A DNA stretch of 64,000 nt from Kangiella koreensis DSM 16069 (GCF_000024085.1 NC_013166.1:1860001-1924000); one strand, 5' to 3'. Positions 17,661 through 26,185 are shown, counted from the first letter of the stretch. Made by a program: numbers and translations. The notes: generated by a model not told the origin, from the letters alone.

Positions 17661-18701
17661 ATGCACAGCATTACAATAACTCGTCCAGACGACTGGCACA
17701 TCCACCTGCGTTCCGGCGCAGCCTTGCAACATACGGTTAAAGACGTCGCCCGCCAATTTGCGCGCGCGATAGTGATGCCCAATCTTGTACCCCCTGTAAC
17801 CAATGTTGAGCAGGCGAAAAGTTACCGTGATTGCATCTTGCGCTACAAAGCCGATAACGCTGAATTTGAGCCTTTAATGACTTTGTACCTAACCGATAAC
17901 ACTTCAGTAGAAGACATTGAAGAGGCTGCTCAGTCTGACTTTGTCAAAGCATGTAAGCTTTATCCAGCTGGGGCGACCACCAATTCAGATTCAGGTCTGA
18001 CCGATATCGAGAAGGCTTACCCAGTTTTCGAGAAAATGGCTGAGCTTGGGATGCCATTATTGGTGCATGGCGAAGTCACATCTCCAGAGATCGATGTATT
18101 TGATCGTGAAAAGGTGTTCATTGAGACCAAACTGCGTCCAATCATTGAACAGTTCCCCAATCTCAAAGTCGTGCTGGAGCATATCACCACCAAAGATGCG
18201 GTTGAGTTTGTTGCATCGCAAGGCCCAAACGTAGCCGCGACGATTACTGTGCACCATTTAATGCTTAATCGTAATGACATGTTGGTCGGCGGCATTCGCC
18301 CTCACCTTTATTGTTTACCTATTCTTAAACGCCAGGAACATCAGGCGGCCTTGATTGCAGCAGCTACTTCAGGATCACCGAAGTTTTTCCTTGGCACTGA
18401 TAGCGCTCCTCATACTAAAGAGAAGAAAGAAACGGCTTGCGGCTGTGCGGGTGTTTACACCGCTTATTCTGCGATTGAGCTGTATGCTGAAGTGTTCGAA
18501 ACTCATAATGCACTCGACAAACTAGAAGCATTTGCCAGTTTTTATGGCCCTGATTTTTATGGTCTGCCACGCAACACTGACACTATAACTCTTGTAAAAG
18601 AGTCTTGGAAAGTGCCTAAAAAGCTGTGTCTTGGCAACGATACACTGGTTCCATTCCGAGCAGGCGAAACCATCGAATGGAAAATCAGAGACAATGATTA
18701 A
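17661..18701 (+). CDS. pyrC: dihydroorotase, class II
   Basis: Cyclises carbamoyl-aspartate to dihydroorotate in pyrimidine synthesis. At 346 residues it matches the E. coli enzyme. The metal-binding DWHIHLR (H13, H15), the carboxylated Lys in [22 protein letters not shown] and the late FLGTDSAPH are all present. A TATAAT at 17604-17609 lies upstream, followed by GCCGGCC at the probable transcription start and a small GCCTTAAGGC dyad over the AAGG ribosome site. E. coli pyrC is controlled by start-site choice and a leader hairpin, so similar control is possible but not shown. The stop overlaps the next gene. Confidence 0.97.
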   Translation: MHSITITRPDDWHIHLRSGAALQHTVKDVARQFARAIVMPNLVPPVTNVEQAKSYRDCILRYKADNAEFEPLMTLYLTDNTSVEDIEEAAQSDFVKACKLYPAGATTNSDSGLTDIEKAYPVFEKMAELGMPLLVHGEVTSPEIDVFDREKVFIETKLRPIIEQFPNLKVVLEHITTKDAVEFVASQGPNVAATITVHHLMLNRNDMLVGGIRPHLYCLPILKRQEHQAALIAAATSGSPKFFLGTDSAPHTKEKKETACGCAGVYTAYSAIELYAEVFETHNALDKLEAFASFYGPDFYGLPRNTDTITLVKESWKVPKKLCLGNDTLVPFRAGETIEWKIRDND

Positions 18702-19296
18702 TCTGAGCATGAAGGAGCGATTTCGAGGCTTCTTCCCCGTTATTATCGATGTCGAAACAGGTGGTTTTAATGCAGCAACCGATGCTTTATTAGAGCTGGC
18801 TGCAGTTACCACCGGTTTTAATGAGCAAGGTAAGCTTGAAATCAAAAACAGCTATCACTTCAATGTCGAGCCTTTTGAAGGTGCCAACATTGAGCAAAAG
18901 GCTTTGGATTTTACCGGCATTGATCCTGATAACCCATTGCGGGGAGCTATTTCAGAACATAAAGCCTTAAAATCCCTGTTTAAAGATCTTCGCACCGAAC
19001 AAAAAGATGCTGAGTGCAATCGATGCGTTCTGGTCGGCCATAACTCCTGGTTTGACTTGAGTTTTTTGAATGCTGCCAGCGAACGTGTTGATATTAAACG
19101 TAATCCTTTCCATCCTTTTACCAGTTTTGATACAGCGTCATTATCAGCTTTAATGCTCGGGCATACCGTGCTCGCCCAAGCCTGCGATTTGGCTGGCATT
19201 GAGTTTAGTCAGAAAGAAGCCCACTCAGCATTGTATGACGCGACCAAAACAGCTGAGTTATTCTGCTTGCTGGTTAATCGCGCCAATCAATTTTAA
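18694..19296 (+). CDS. rnt: ribonuclease T
   Basis: A 3'-5' exonuclease that trims tRNA and other stable-RNA 3' ends. 200 residues, DEDDh type: DVETGG (D19, E21), HNSWFDLSF, and the late [14 protein letters not shown] with the catalytic His and Asp. KRNPFHPF is a family hallmark. The ATG at 18694 overlaps the pyrC stop by 8 bp (ATGATTAA), so translation is probably coupled. An extended frame back to 18631 would run far into pyrC and is rejected. Confidence 0.96.
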   Translation: MINLSMKERFRGFFPVIIDVETGGFNAATDALLELAAVTTGFNEQGKLEIKNSYHFNVEPFEGANIEQKALDFTGIDPDNPLRGAISEHKALKSLFKDLRTEQKDAECNRCVLVGHNSWFDLSFLNAASERVDIKRNPFHPFTSFDTASLSALMLGHTVLAQACDLAGIEFSQKEAHSALYDATKTAELFCLLVNRANQF

Positions 19297-19309
19297 AACG
19301 CCTTGTGAA

Positions 19310-19558
19310 CTATTGGCTGTTGTATAAACAACGGCCACAAAGCTCCTCGCAGGTCATCTGCAAAATTAGCGCCTTCTCCACCAGTTTCAGTCGCTCTGGC
19401 GTTGCCGCTCTTAGTTCTTCATAACTGACCAGCCCAGAATCAAACAAATCATTCAGCCGCCGACCTTTCCAGCAAGCCACTACAGCTCCAGAATCAGGTT
19501 CTACTAATTGCAACTCTGGCTGTGGTTTATCCAGCCATGCATTAATCATATACGTCAT
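19310..19558 (-). CDS. small protein with C-terminal Cys cluster, probably iron-regulated
   Basis: 82 residues ending in MTCEELCGRCLYNSQ. The CEELCGRC group supplies three closely spaced Cys that could hold a metal or FeS centre. I do not recognise the family. It is not Bfd-like (no CxC) and not HemP. The start ATG has AAGGG 7 nt upstream. The intergenic region behind it contains a Fur-like box at 19611-19629, so repression by Fur when iron is plentiful is a reasonable inference. It converges on rnt with a 13-bp gap. Confidence 0.7.
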   Translation of the reverse strand: MTYMINAWLDKPQPELQLVEPDSGAVVACWKGRRLNDLFDSGLVSYEELRAATPERLKLVEKALILQMTCEELCGRCLYNSQ

Positions 19559-19610
19559 TCTTAACCCTTTTTGTTATCGTATCGCTCAAATAATTCCAAA
19601 CAACTCAAAT

Positions 19611-19629
19611 GAGAATAGTTATCATTCGC
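19611..19629 (-). promoter_or_regulatory. Fur-like box
   Basis: GAGAATAGTTATCATTCGC matches 13 of 19 positions of the canonical GATAATGATAATCATTATC. It lies 53 bp from the ATG of the Cys-cluster protein and 115 bp from the isoaspartyl peptidase start, so the former is the more likely target. Confidence 0.5.
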
Positions 19630-19743
19630 GCAATATGCAATAGCCAATCTCCATTTTTATTAAAAAGTTCACAGCTCGGGGTGCATTCCAATTAAATTGC
19701 ACTTATGCTTAGGGAAATATTTACAACTCGATATGGTTAATTA

Positions 19744-20769
19744 ATGATGATAAAACAAGCGCTTACCGCTGTTACCCTGCTGACTGGATTAGCAGTTGGA
19801 GCTCACGCTATGGATAAACCTTCAAGCCCAAAAGCCAAAACAGCCATCGTTATCCATGGTGGTGCCGGAACCATCTTAAAGTCGAAAATGACTCCAGAGA
19901 TTGAGCAAGCTTATATTGAAGCCTTGGAACATGCGCTAAAAACCGGGCACGCCATTCTGGAAAAAGGCGGTTCGAGTACTGAGGCGGTCAAGGCAACGAT
20001 TGTGACCATGGAAGACTCTCCGCTGTTTAATGCTGGCAAAGGCGCAGTATTTACCCATGAGGGTAACAATGAACTGGACGCTTCCATCATGGTCAGCAAC
20101 GATTTATCAGCCGGAGCCATTGCAGGCGTCAGTCATATTAAGAACCCCATTCTGCTGGCGGATAAAGTCCGTACCGATTCAAAGCATGTATTAATGGCTC
20201 GCGAAGGCGCTGAAGAATTCGCCAAGGAACAAGGTTTTGAATTAGTTGATCCACAGTACTTCTTTACCCAAAATCGCTGGGACCAGCTGCAAAAAATCAT
20301 CAAAGAAGATCCAGATAAGATGCAACTGTCAGAAGACGAAGCCAAGAATTCTAAATTCGGTACTGTCGGTGCAGTAGCGCTGGATAAAGATGGCATCATC
20401 ACCGCAGGCACATCTACCGGTGGCATGACCAACAAGCGCTACGCCCGCATTGGAGATTCTCCGATCATTGGGGCTGGTACATACGCCAATGTACATTGCG
20501 GTATTTCAGCAACCGGTCATGGCGAGTACTTTATTAGAGCTGCAGTTGCTTACGACATTTGTGCATTAGTGGAGTACAAAAAAGAAACCATTCAAGGCGC
20601 TGCTGACATTGTTATCCTCGACAAACTCAAGAAGATGGGCGGCGACGGTGGCGTGATTGGTCTGGATAAAGACGGTAATATTATGATGAGCTTTAACACG
20701 CCCGGTATGTACCGTGGTGCAATCGACGTAGATGGCAACATCACGATTGAAATTTATCAGAAAAAATAA
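19744..20769 (+). CDS. exported isoaspartyl peptidase/L-asparaginase (Ntn hydrolase)
   Basis: 341 residues of the plant-type asparaginase (T2) family, which hydrolyses isoaspartyl dipeptides and asparagine after self-cleavage. The autoproteolysis site is KFG/TVGAVALD, making T207 the nucleophile. GTSTGGMTNKRYARIGDSP and GAGTYA are the substrate-binding elements. A signal peptide (ALTAVTLLTGLAVGAHA) indicates periplasmic location, unlike cytosolic E. coli IaaA. The ribosome site is weak. A lipoprotein gene follows 30 bp later and is probably in the same operon. Confidence 0.93.
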   Translation: MMIKQALTAVTLLTGLAVGAHAMDKPSSPKAKTAIVIHGGAGTILKSKMTPEIEQAYIEALEHALKTGHAILEKGGSSTEAVKATIVTMEDSPLFNAGKGAVFTHEGNNELDASIMVSNDLSAGAIAGVSHIKNPILLADKVRTDSKHVLMAREGAEEFAKEQGFELVDPQYFFTQNRWDQLQKIIKEDPDKMQLSEDEAKNSKFGTVGAVALDKDGIITAGTSTGGMTNKRYARIGDSPIIGAGTYANVHCGISATGHGEYFIRAAVAYDICALVEYKKETIQGAADIVILDKLKKMGGDGGVIGLDKDGNIMMSFNTPGMYRGAIDVDGNITIEIYQKK

Positions 20770-20799
20770 AGCCCATAGCAGGCGCGAATAGGAGTTTTT

Positions 20800-21234
20800 A
20801 TGAACACAAAAACACTGGGAATTATCAGCATCTTAATGCTTGCCAGCCTCTTGAGCGCCTGCAATGACGATCCATCAAAAGAGTCAAACAAAGAAAAAAC
20901 AAAAGCCCAAAATGATGATGAGATTGGGGTTCTGGAACCTTATTTAGAAGAACCCGTTTTAGAGTCACACCACAATGGCGAGCGAAAGTTTGGTCTCTAC
21001 TACGAAAGCGTTGGGCAAGGGAAGTTTCAGGACTGCAAAACAGGTAAGCAATACATTGTCGATATCAGTGCGGATAACAGCCTACTCCATGCAACCTACC
21101 TTGCACTAACCCAACATAGTGAGCAAAGATTACTGATCGAATTAGTCGCTGAAATCGAGACTGATAATAATGATGTCAGCATACTTCAAACACAGAAACT
21201 GTTAAGAGTTGTTCATCTAAGCAGCTGCCCTTGA
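20800..21234 (+). CDS. hypothetical lipoprotein
   Basis: 144 residues with a lipoprotein signal (lipobox LLSAC, Cys near 21), a charged linker, then a compact globular part with two Cys (FQDCKTG and the terminal LSSCP) that could form a disulfide. It resembles small periplasmic lipoproteins with an OB-like or NlpE-like fold, but I cannot assign it. TAGGAG precedes the ATG. It lies 30 bp after the isoaspartyl peptidase gene, so co-transcription is likely. Confidence 0.78.
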   Translation: MNTKTLGIISILMLASLLSACNDDPSKESNKEKTKAQNDDEIGVLEPYLEEPVLESHHNGERKFGLYYESVGQGKFQDCKTGKQYIVDISADNSLLHATYLALTQHSEQRLLIELVAEIETDNNDVSILQTQKLLRVVHLSSCP

Positions 21235-21518
21235 TATAACTTTAACCCCATCCGCACCCTTTCTCCCCTAAACCCAAACTAATTATATTCTGACATTTTA
21301 CAGACCCTTTCCAGATTCTTTCCGGGCTCCATACTTACTCGATCGTTACCGCATCAAGAATGACTTAAATTTCATACACTTTAATGCAGATATGAAGCGG
21401 TCATTAATACATTTCTAATGTACTATTAAATCACCCAAGTTAAATCCTAAATCAAAATCAACAATAAGTAACTTGAGTATAACCATAACAATTTCACCAT
21501 AGCTAAAAGGAACTTCAC

Positions 21519-23231
21519 ATGTCATTTAATTATTCTAAATTCTTTAAAGGCACCAACCCAGAGCCTGCTGGCGAGTCCCAAGGATATCCAGTCCCAGGTC
21601 GTCAATCTGCAACAGCCGACGAGATAGCTGGCAATGCTTTTTTTGCTTCGCAATGTGACTGGCAAAATGTTGTTAATGAAGAATATGACTACATCGTTAT
21701 CGGAACCGGCCCAACCGGTGTTGCCTTTATCGAGCAAATCTACTCACTGAATCCAAAAGCCAAAATACTGGTGCTTGAAAGAGGTGGTTTCTGGCTACCC
21801 GTGCATTACCAAATGCTGCCCGATGCTTTTGCTCAAACTACTGGCTCACCGCCAACCACCTACCCCTGGTCAAGAACTCGCAAAATGGTCACCACCACAC
21901 CAGATTTTTTCCAGGCTGGATATATTCCCGTTGTAGGAGGCCGCTCGACTTATTGGAGTGCCTGGAGTCCCTCTCCTACTCCAAACCTGATGCGAGATTG
22001 GCCACAGGAAATGATCGACGTTACCTTACAGCCCAATTTTTGGGAAAGGGCCAAAAAGTTTTTGCATGTTACGTCGATGGATAAAATCAATGATGGTGTC
22101 TACGGCAATCTGCAATCGCAGCTGGATACCAATATCGCCAATAACTTTAAGCAGTTTGTGCCATCGGCAGAGAATGCTTTTCCGGCACCAATAGCCGTTG
22201 CCAACCCAGAATGGAAAACTGTTAAATTTTATAAGTACTCAACGGTAGGCACCTTATTAAACATCCATCAAAAACAAAAAGACTTATCACAGACAGGTGA
22301 TGGAACAGCTCTCACGATTGCCGACCAATGTGTTGTTGAGCAGTTAGTGCATGATGACGAAGGACAGGTCATAGCCATTAGCACCAGCAGAGGAAGCGTG
22401 AATGTTGCCAATGCAAAAATTATTTTAGCCATGGGCGCCATTCCGCCAGCAACACTTCTTATGAACTCTTTCAAAGATAGCCTTCCCAATGCCGGGCAAA
22501 GATATACTGGACACTTTATGTCACATGTGACCGCACGTGTTAAACGCTCAGCTTTCGATGACTTATCCGACTTAGAAATAGGTGCAATTTACCTTGAAGG
22601 AAAAGCCAGCAATGACCTTCAATACCATGTCCAAGCGAGTGTCTTTGCGGAACAGAATCCTGCCAAGGATAGCACTACGCTGGCTCGCGAATGTCCCGAT
22701 GCGGCAGCAGCCCCAACCAGCAAGCAGATGCTGGGCTCTGAGGATTATGTTGTTTTTGTCTGTGCCACTTTAGGTGAAGTCAGCGAGAAAAATGACAACA
22801 ACTGGATAAAGCTCAATCAGAATCAGGACCCAACCACTAACATTAATCTGCAGTTATTACTGGGCGATGAGGATAGACAATTATGGGACGAACTGGACGA
22901 TGCTACCTATCAGACAATTGCTGCACTATCATCAAAACAATCAACACCCGAGATCGAATACTGGGTTGATAAGCCGGATGGTAGCGGCTATTGGACATCC
23001 GATAAGCCACCACAGGAGCAAATTCGACTGAACATCATTGTTCATGAAGCATCTCAGTTGTGGGTGGGAACCGATCCAAATGACTCTGTGGTCGGCCTCG
23101 ATTACCGCCCTCATGGTGTCAACAATGTCTATGTTACTGGAGCAGGACTTTTCCCCACCTCAGGCTCATGGAATCCCACGCTGACCATGTGTGGATTTGC
23201 TCAGGACTTAGCTACAAAACTGGAACAATAA
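21519..23231 (+). CDS. GMC family FAD oxidoreductase
   Basis: 570 residues. An N-terminal FAD Rossmann motif (YDYIVIGTGPTGVAFIEQ, about residues 60-77) is followed by VLERGG, a GGRSTYWSAW FAD-contacting loop, and the C-terminal GMC_oxred_C region with VYVTGAGLFPTSG and NPTLTMCG supplying the catalytic-site Asn. GMC enzymes oxidise alcohols, sugars or sterols. The substrate here is unknown, and no signal peptide or partner gene is visible. AAAGGAA precedes the ATG, and a terminator follows the stop. Confidence 0.9.
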   Translation: MSFNYSKFFKGTNPEPAGESQGYPVPGRQSATADEIAGNAFFASQCDWQNVVNEEYDYIVIGTGPTGVAFIEQIYSLNPKAKILVLERGGFWLPVHYQMLPDAFAQTTGSPPTTYPWSRTRKMVTTTPDFFQAGYIPVVGGRSTYWSAWSPSPTPNLMRDWPQEMIDVTLQPNFWERAKKFLHVTSMDKINDGVYGNLQSQLDTNIANNFKQFVPSAENAFPAPIAVANPEWKTVKFYKYSTVGTLLNIHQKQKDLSQTGDGTALTIADQCVVEQLVHDDEGQVIAISTSRGSVNVANAKIILAMGAIPPATLLMNSFKDSLPNAGQRYTGHFMSHVTARVKRSAFDDLSDLEIGAIYLEGKASNDLQYHVQASVFAEQNPAKDSTTLARECPDAAAAPTSKQMLGSEDYVVFVCATLGEVSEKNDNNWIKLNQNQDPTTNINLQLLLGDEDRQLWDELDDATYQTIAALSSKQSTPEIEYWVDKPDGSGYWTSDKPPQEQIRLNIIVHEASQLWVGTDPNDSVVGLDYRPHGVNNVYVTGAGLFPTSGSWNPTLTMCGFAQDLATKLEQ

Positions 23232-23247
23232 CCCGCCCCAATTTTTA

Positions 23248-23535
23248 TTGAACATAAAAAAAGCCCGGCAACTTTGCTGGGCTTTCTGTACCATAATTAC
23301 GCAGGAAAATGGTTCAAGTTCGAGGCGCCTGCCTGTTTTTTTCGCGGAGGCGACCTATAGGGTCGTTGAACATTAAAAAAGCCTGACGAAAATGCCAGGC
23401 TTTCTTTCAAGCAATTACGCAGGAAAATTGTCCAAATTCGAGGCGGTTAATCATTTTTCAGCGGAGGTGACCAACTAGGTCATCGAGCATTAAAAATGAT
23501 TAACCAACAAAGAAGTTGGGCAATTTAACCAGTAA
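23248..23535. repeat. tandem array (about 2.4 units, period 117-118 bp) of a structured non-coding element
   Basis: Units begin at 23248, 23366 and 23483 with TTGAACAT or TCGAGCAT, then A-run and hairpin. The first two continue through AATTACGCAGGAAAAT (23295-23310 and 23413-23428), TTCGAGGCG, a T-run, GCGGAGG and a 5-bp hairpin. That hairpin is CGACC/GGTCG in unit 1 and TGACC/GGTCA in unit 2, each with a 5-nt loop, so the base pair is compensated. Around unit 2 the arms nest further. GGTTAATCATTTTT (23445-23458) pairs with 23492-23505 over 14 bp, and AATTGTCCAA (23426-23435) pairs with TTGGGCAATT (23516-23525). No coding potential is seen. The strand is undetermined. Confidence 0.75.
23256..23287 (+). 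terminator. terminator after the GMC oxidoreductase gene
   Basis: AGCCCGGCAA pairs with TTGCTGGGCT across a 2-nt loop, preceded by an A-run and followed by TTTCT. The U-tract is short. The hairpin is also the first part of the tandem structured repeat described next. Confidence 0.7.
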
Positions 23536-24141
23536 TTATAGTTTGTCAGCTGACTCGGACAAGTACTTCGCCACACCTTCAGGCGTCGCATCCATACCTT
23601 TATCACCTTTGTTCCAACCTGCTGGGCAAACTTCGCCGTGCTCTTCGTGGAATTGTAGCGCGTCAACCATACGAATTAATTCGTCAACGTTACGACCTAG
23701 TGGTAGATCGTTTACTACTTGGTGACGAACAACGCCATCTTTGTCGATTAGGAATGAACCACGGAAAGCAACGCCTGCTTCTGGATGCTCAACATCAAAC
23801 GCTTGGCAGATTTCGTGTTTTACGTCAGCGACCAGAGTATAACCAACTTGGCCAATACCACCGTTGTTGATGTCGGTGTTACGCCATGCGTTGTGAGTGA
23901 AGTGAGAATCGATTGAAACACCGATTACTTCTACGCCACGCTTTTTGAACTCTTCTAGACGGTGGTCGAATGCGATCAGCTCTGATGGACATACGAATGT
24001 GAAGTCTAACGGGTAGAAAAAGACAACAGTTGGCTTGCCTTTAGTTGTTTCGGCAAAGTTAAAGTCTTCTACGATCTCGCCGTTGCCTAATACTGCTGCT
24101 GCTGTGAAATCTGGTGCCTTGCGGCCTACTAATACTCCCAT
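23536..24141 (-). CDS. typical 2-Cys peroxiredoxin (AhpC/Prx1 type)
   Basis: Reduces H2O2 and organic hydroperoxides. 201 residues. The peroxidatic Cys is C51 in FYPLDFTFVCPSE, and the resolving Cys is in HGEVCPAGW near residue 172. The ATG at 24141 has GGAGG five bases upstream, and an in-frame start four codons earlier is less likely. There is no AhpF nearby, so the reductant is probably thioredoxin or another system. The stop lies 10 bp from the structured repeat array, which may form its 3' end. Confidence 0.95.
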   Translation of the reverse strand: MGVLVGRKAPDFTAAAVLGNGEIVEDFNFAETTKGKPTVVFFYPLDFTFVCPSELIAFDHRLEEFKKRGVEVIGVSIDSHFTHNAWRNTDINNGGIGQVGYTLVADVKHEICQAFDVEHPEAGVAFRGSFLIDKDGVVRHQVVNDLPLGRNVDELIRMVDALQFHEEHGEVCPAGWNKGDKGMDATPEGVAKYLSESADKL

Positions 24142-24211
24142 TATTTCCTCCAAGAGTGTGTTTATTCAATTTTAGGTGTGCGTATTATACGCTGATATGA
24201 CAATAATTCTT

Positions 24212-24245
24212 AAGACCTTTCACAAAAGATTAAAGGTCTTTTTTT
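24212..24245 (+). terminator. terminator-like hairpin facing the plus strand
   Basis: AAGACCTTT (24212-24220) pairs with AAAGGTCTT (24232-24240), followed by a seven-T run on the plus strand. Both neighbouring genes run on the minus strand, where the hairpin has no U-tract, so its orientation does not serve either of them. Confidence 0.55.
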
Positions 24246-24275
24246 AACGGTTCAAAATTTGAACGGTAACTCAAT

Positions 24276-25235
24276 TCAATCACCTGTTGGCTTGCGCGCT
24301 CGAATGCCTTTTCGGGTTTGCTCGAAACTTTCTCGCATCAGGGTTCTGAACCATTTGTGCAGTGCCGTTTGGTGTTGCCTTTCATGCCAGTAGAGATATA
24401 TGTCCAGAAGTGGCAGTTTCAAGGGCATTTCTTTCATAACTACGCCATAACGCTCGCCTTCTTTTTCTGCGACTAGCCGCGGCATCGAAAACATCAGATC
24501 GGTTCGACTACAGATATCCAGTGCTAGGTGAAAGGTTGGAACGTATAACGCAATGTTTCGCGATAATCCCTGTTTCTCAAGTGTGCGATCAATAAAGGGT
24601 TTTCCTTTACCGGTAACCGTAACCAGCCCATGTCTTTGTTTTAGGTATTCGTCCATACCGATGGCCTTTTGCTTTGCCAGACGGTGCTGTTTGGACATGA
24701 CTAGAACAAACTCATGCTGGATCAGATGATAATGGTGGTATTTGGTACTTTCTAACGATTTGTCCTCTTCGCTGACCAGAAAATCAATATCCCCCTGCTC
24801 CAGTAAAGAAATCCCGTCCGGGCGAATATTAAAAGAACGCAAGGCAACATTCGGGGCCTGTACTTGAAGATCTTGCCACAGATTTGGCATGAACAGGCTC
24901 ATCTCTAAATCCATCGACATAATACTAATTTCACCTTTGGCTTTGGCTGGCTCAAATTTTTCCGGTTGCATCATACACATGAAATCAGCTAACCAGCTCT
25001 TGAGCTTTGGTTGTAGCTCCAGCGCTTTATCAGTCAACTGGTAACCATTCCCCACTCGAATGAGCAAAGGGTCATTAAGCATATCCCTCAGTCGTTGTAG
25101 CGAACGACTGACAGCGGGCTGACTCATATGAAGTCGATCTGCCGCATTGGAAATGTGCTTTTCCTCAAGCAGCACATCCAGTAACACCAGCAAATTCATA
25201 TCTAACGAACGAATATTCTCAACCTGCATAACCAT
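24276..25235 (-). CDS. LysR family transcriptional regulator
   Basis: 319 residues. The N-terminal winged HTH (LDMNLLVLLDVLLEEKHISNAADRLHMSQPAVSRSLQRLRD in outline, residues about 10-50) is followed by a periplasmic-binding-protein-like effector domain. It is divergent from the flavodoxin-like reductase gene with 83 bp between starts, and a perfect T-N11-A dyad lies between them (25246-25260). The usual LysR arrangement predicts control of the divergent gene and self-repression. The inducer is unknown; a quinone or electrophile would suit the target. Confidence 0.93.
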   Translation of the reverse strand: MVMQVENIRSLDMNLLVLLDVLLEEKHISNAADRLHMSQPAVSRSLQRLRDMLNDPLLIRVGNGYQLTDKALELQPKLKSWLADFMCMMQPEKFEPAKAKGEISIMSMDLEMSLFMPNLWQDLQVQAPNVALRSFNIRPDGISLLEQGDIDFLVSEEDKSLESTKYHHYHLIQHEFVLVMSKQHRLAKQKAIGMDEYLKQRHGLVTVTGKGKPFIDRTLEKQGLSRNIALYVPTFHLALDICSRTDLMFSMPRLVAEKEGERYGVVMKEMPLKLPLLDIYLYWHERQHQTALHKWFRTLMRESFEQTRKGIRARKPTGD

Positions 25236-25245
25236 TATCTCTCAA

Positions 25246-25260
25246 ATGCATTTCATGCAT
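25246..25260. promoter_or_regulatory. LysR-type operator (T-N11-A dyad)
   Basis: ATGCATTTCATGCAT is a perfect inverted repeat containing TGCAT-N3-ATGCA, exactly the LTTR T-N11-A geometry. It is centred 18 bp from the regulator ATG and 66 bp from the reductase ATG. Confidence 0.65.
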
Positions 25261-25318
25261 AACTATAAACCAGTTACAGTCGCTCCATCAAGTCAGTCGA
25301 TTTAATTTGGAGTTAATT

Positions 25319-25885
25319 ATGAGTAGGAAACAAGTTGCCGTGGTCTATCACAGTGGTTATGGCCACACTAAAGTACTTGCCGAACAGGTTCACCAAGGTG
25401 TGCTGGATGCTAATGCGGATGCCGCACTGGTTTCAGTCAATGATGTCGATGAGCAATGGGATACGCTAGCCAAGGCCGATGCCATCATTTTCGGTAGCCC
25501 CACTTATATGGGTAGCGTCAGTGCCGATTTTAAGGCTTTTATGGATAAATCCTCCAAAGTGTGGGCGGAGCAAGGCTGGAAAGACAAGCTAGCGGCAGGC
25601 TTCACCAATTCTGGGTCTATGAGCGGCGATAAACTGAATACATTGATTCAAATGTCGGTGTTTGCCGCCCAACAAAGCATGCTATGGGTTAGTTTAGGTC
25701 TGATGCCCGGTAACGCCAGTAGCGAAGCTTCCCCTGATGATGTAAACCGAATTGGCGGTTACCTGGGAGCCATGGCGCAGAGCAATACTGATCAGGGCGC
25801 GGATGTTGCACCACCACAAAGCGATCGTGAAACAGCGCGATTACTGGGGGTGCGCGTTGCTGAAATAGCCAAAAAATTCAACTAG
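25319..25885 (+). CDS. flavodoxin-fold NAD(P)H-dependent reductase (WrbA-like)
   Basis: 188 residues with the flavodoxin FMN-phosphate loop near the start (YHSGYGHTKVLAEQ), FGSPTYMGSVSADFKAFMD, and AAGFTNSGSMSGDK in the second binding loop. Related proteins (WrbA, NADPH:FMN or quinone reductases) carry out two-electron quinone reduction. It is shorter than E. coli WrbA (198). The ATG at 25319 has GGAG upstream. A TTG four codons earlier is part of that same sequence and is not preferred. Probably regulated by the divergent LysR protein. Confidence 0.9.
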   Translation: MSRKQVAVVYHSGYGHTKVLAEQVHQGVLDANADAALVSVNDVDEQWDTLAKADAIIFGSPTYMGSVSADFKAFMDKSSKVWAEQGWKDKLAAGFTNSGSMSGDKLNTLIQMSVFAAQQSMLWVSLGLMPGNASSEASPDDVNRIGGYLGAMAQSNTDQGADVAPPQSDRETARLLGVRVAEIAKKFN

Positions 25886-26054
25886 TTAGTCATTTAAAAC
25901 TGACTTTCACGTCACCTTCACAAGCATTACGCTAAGGTGACTTCATCAGTTCCCAACTGTGTTGTTGCAAAGCGTGCTGTTGCAATCTTGTTTATTGAAA
26001 TCTGTATTCAACAGACTCGTCTGAAACATGGAAGTTATTTGTGACACTTCCCCT

Positions 26055-26079
26055 GGCCACTTTGTGTGGCCTTTTTTTT
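26055..26079 (+). terminator. intrinsic terminator, possibly ending a small RNA
   Basis: GGCCAC, loop TTTGT, GTGGCC, then eight T. A strong canonical terminator. Its distance from the reductase stop (170 bp) suggests it ends either a long 3' UTR or a separate short transcript. Confidence 0.88.
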
Positions 26080-26114
26080 GCCTATAAGCCAAACAATAGC
26101 CCTATTGCTTCTTG

Positions 26115-26128
26115 TTGATCAGGATCAA
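26115..26128 (+). promoter_or_regulatory. perfect FNR box upstream of bfd
   Basis: TTGAT-CAGG-ATCAA is an exact match to the FNR consensus. Its centre lies about 70 bp upstream of the start predicted from the TATAAT below, a spacing compatible with class I activation by FNR-family proteins. Confidence 0.7.
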
Positions 26129-26157
26129 ATAAATTCTAAATGGCAATGCAAGAGCAG

Positions 26158-26185
26158 TTGACAATCATTCGCATTTAGATATAAT
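26158..26185 (+). promoter_or_regulatory. consensus sigma-70 promoter of bfd
   Basis: TTGACA (26158-26163), 16-bp spacer, TATAAT (26180-26185): both hexamers are perfect. AATCATTCGCATT between them overlaps the spacer and is weakly Fur-like, so iron repression at this promoter is possible. Confidence 0.8.

Noticed and set aside
23248..23535. Integron attC site or tRNA array as an explanation for the tandem element
   Set aside because: No attC R'/R'' core sites, no integrase, and no cloverleaf with anticodon arm. The GTTCGAGG-like words are not in tRNA context.
23516..23725. Plus-strand ORF of 69 codons across the end of the peroxiredoxin gene
   Set aside because: It is antisense to a well-supported gene and overlaps the structured repeat, with no ribosome site.
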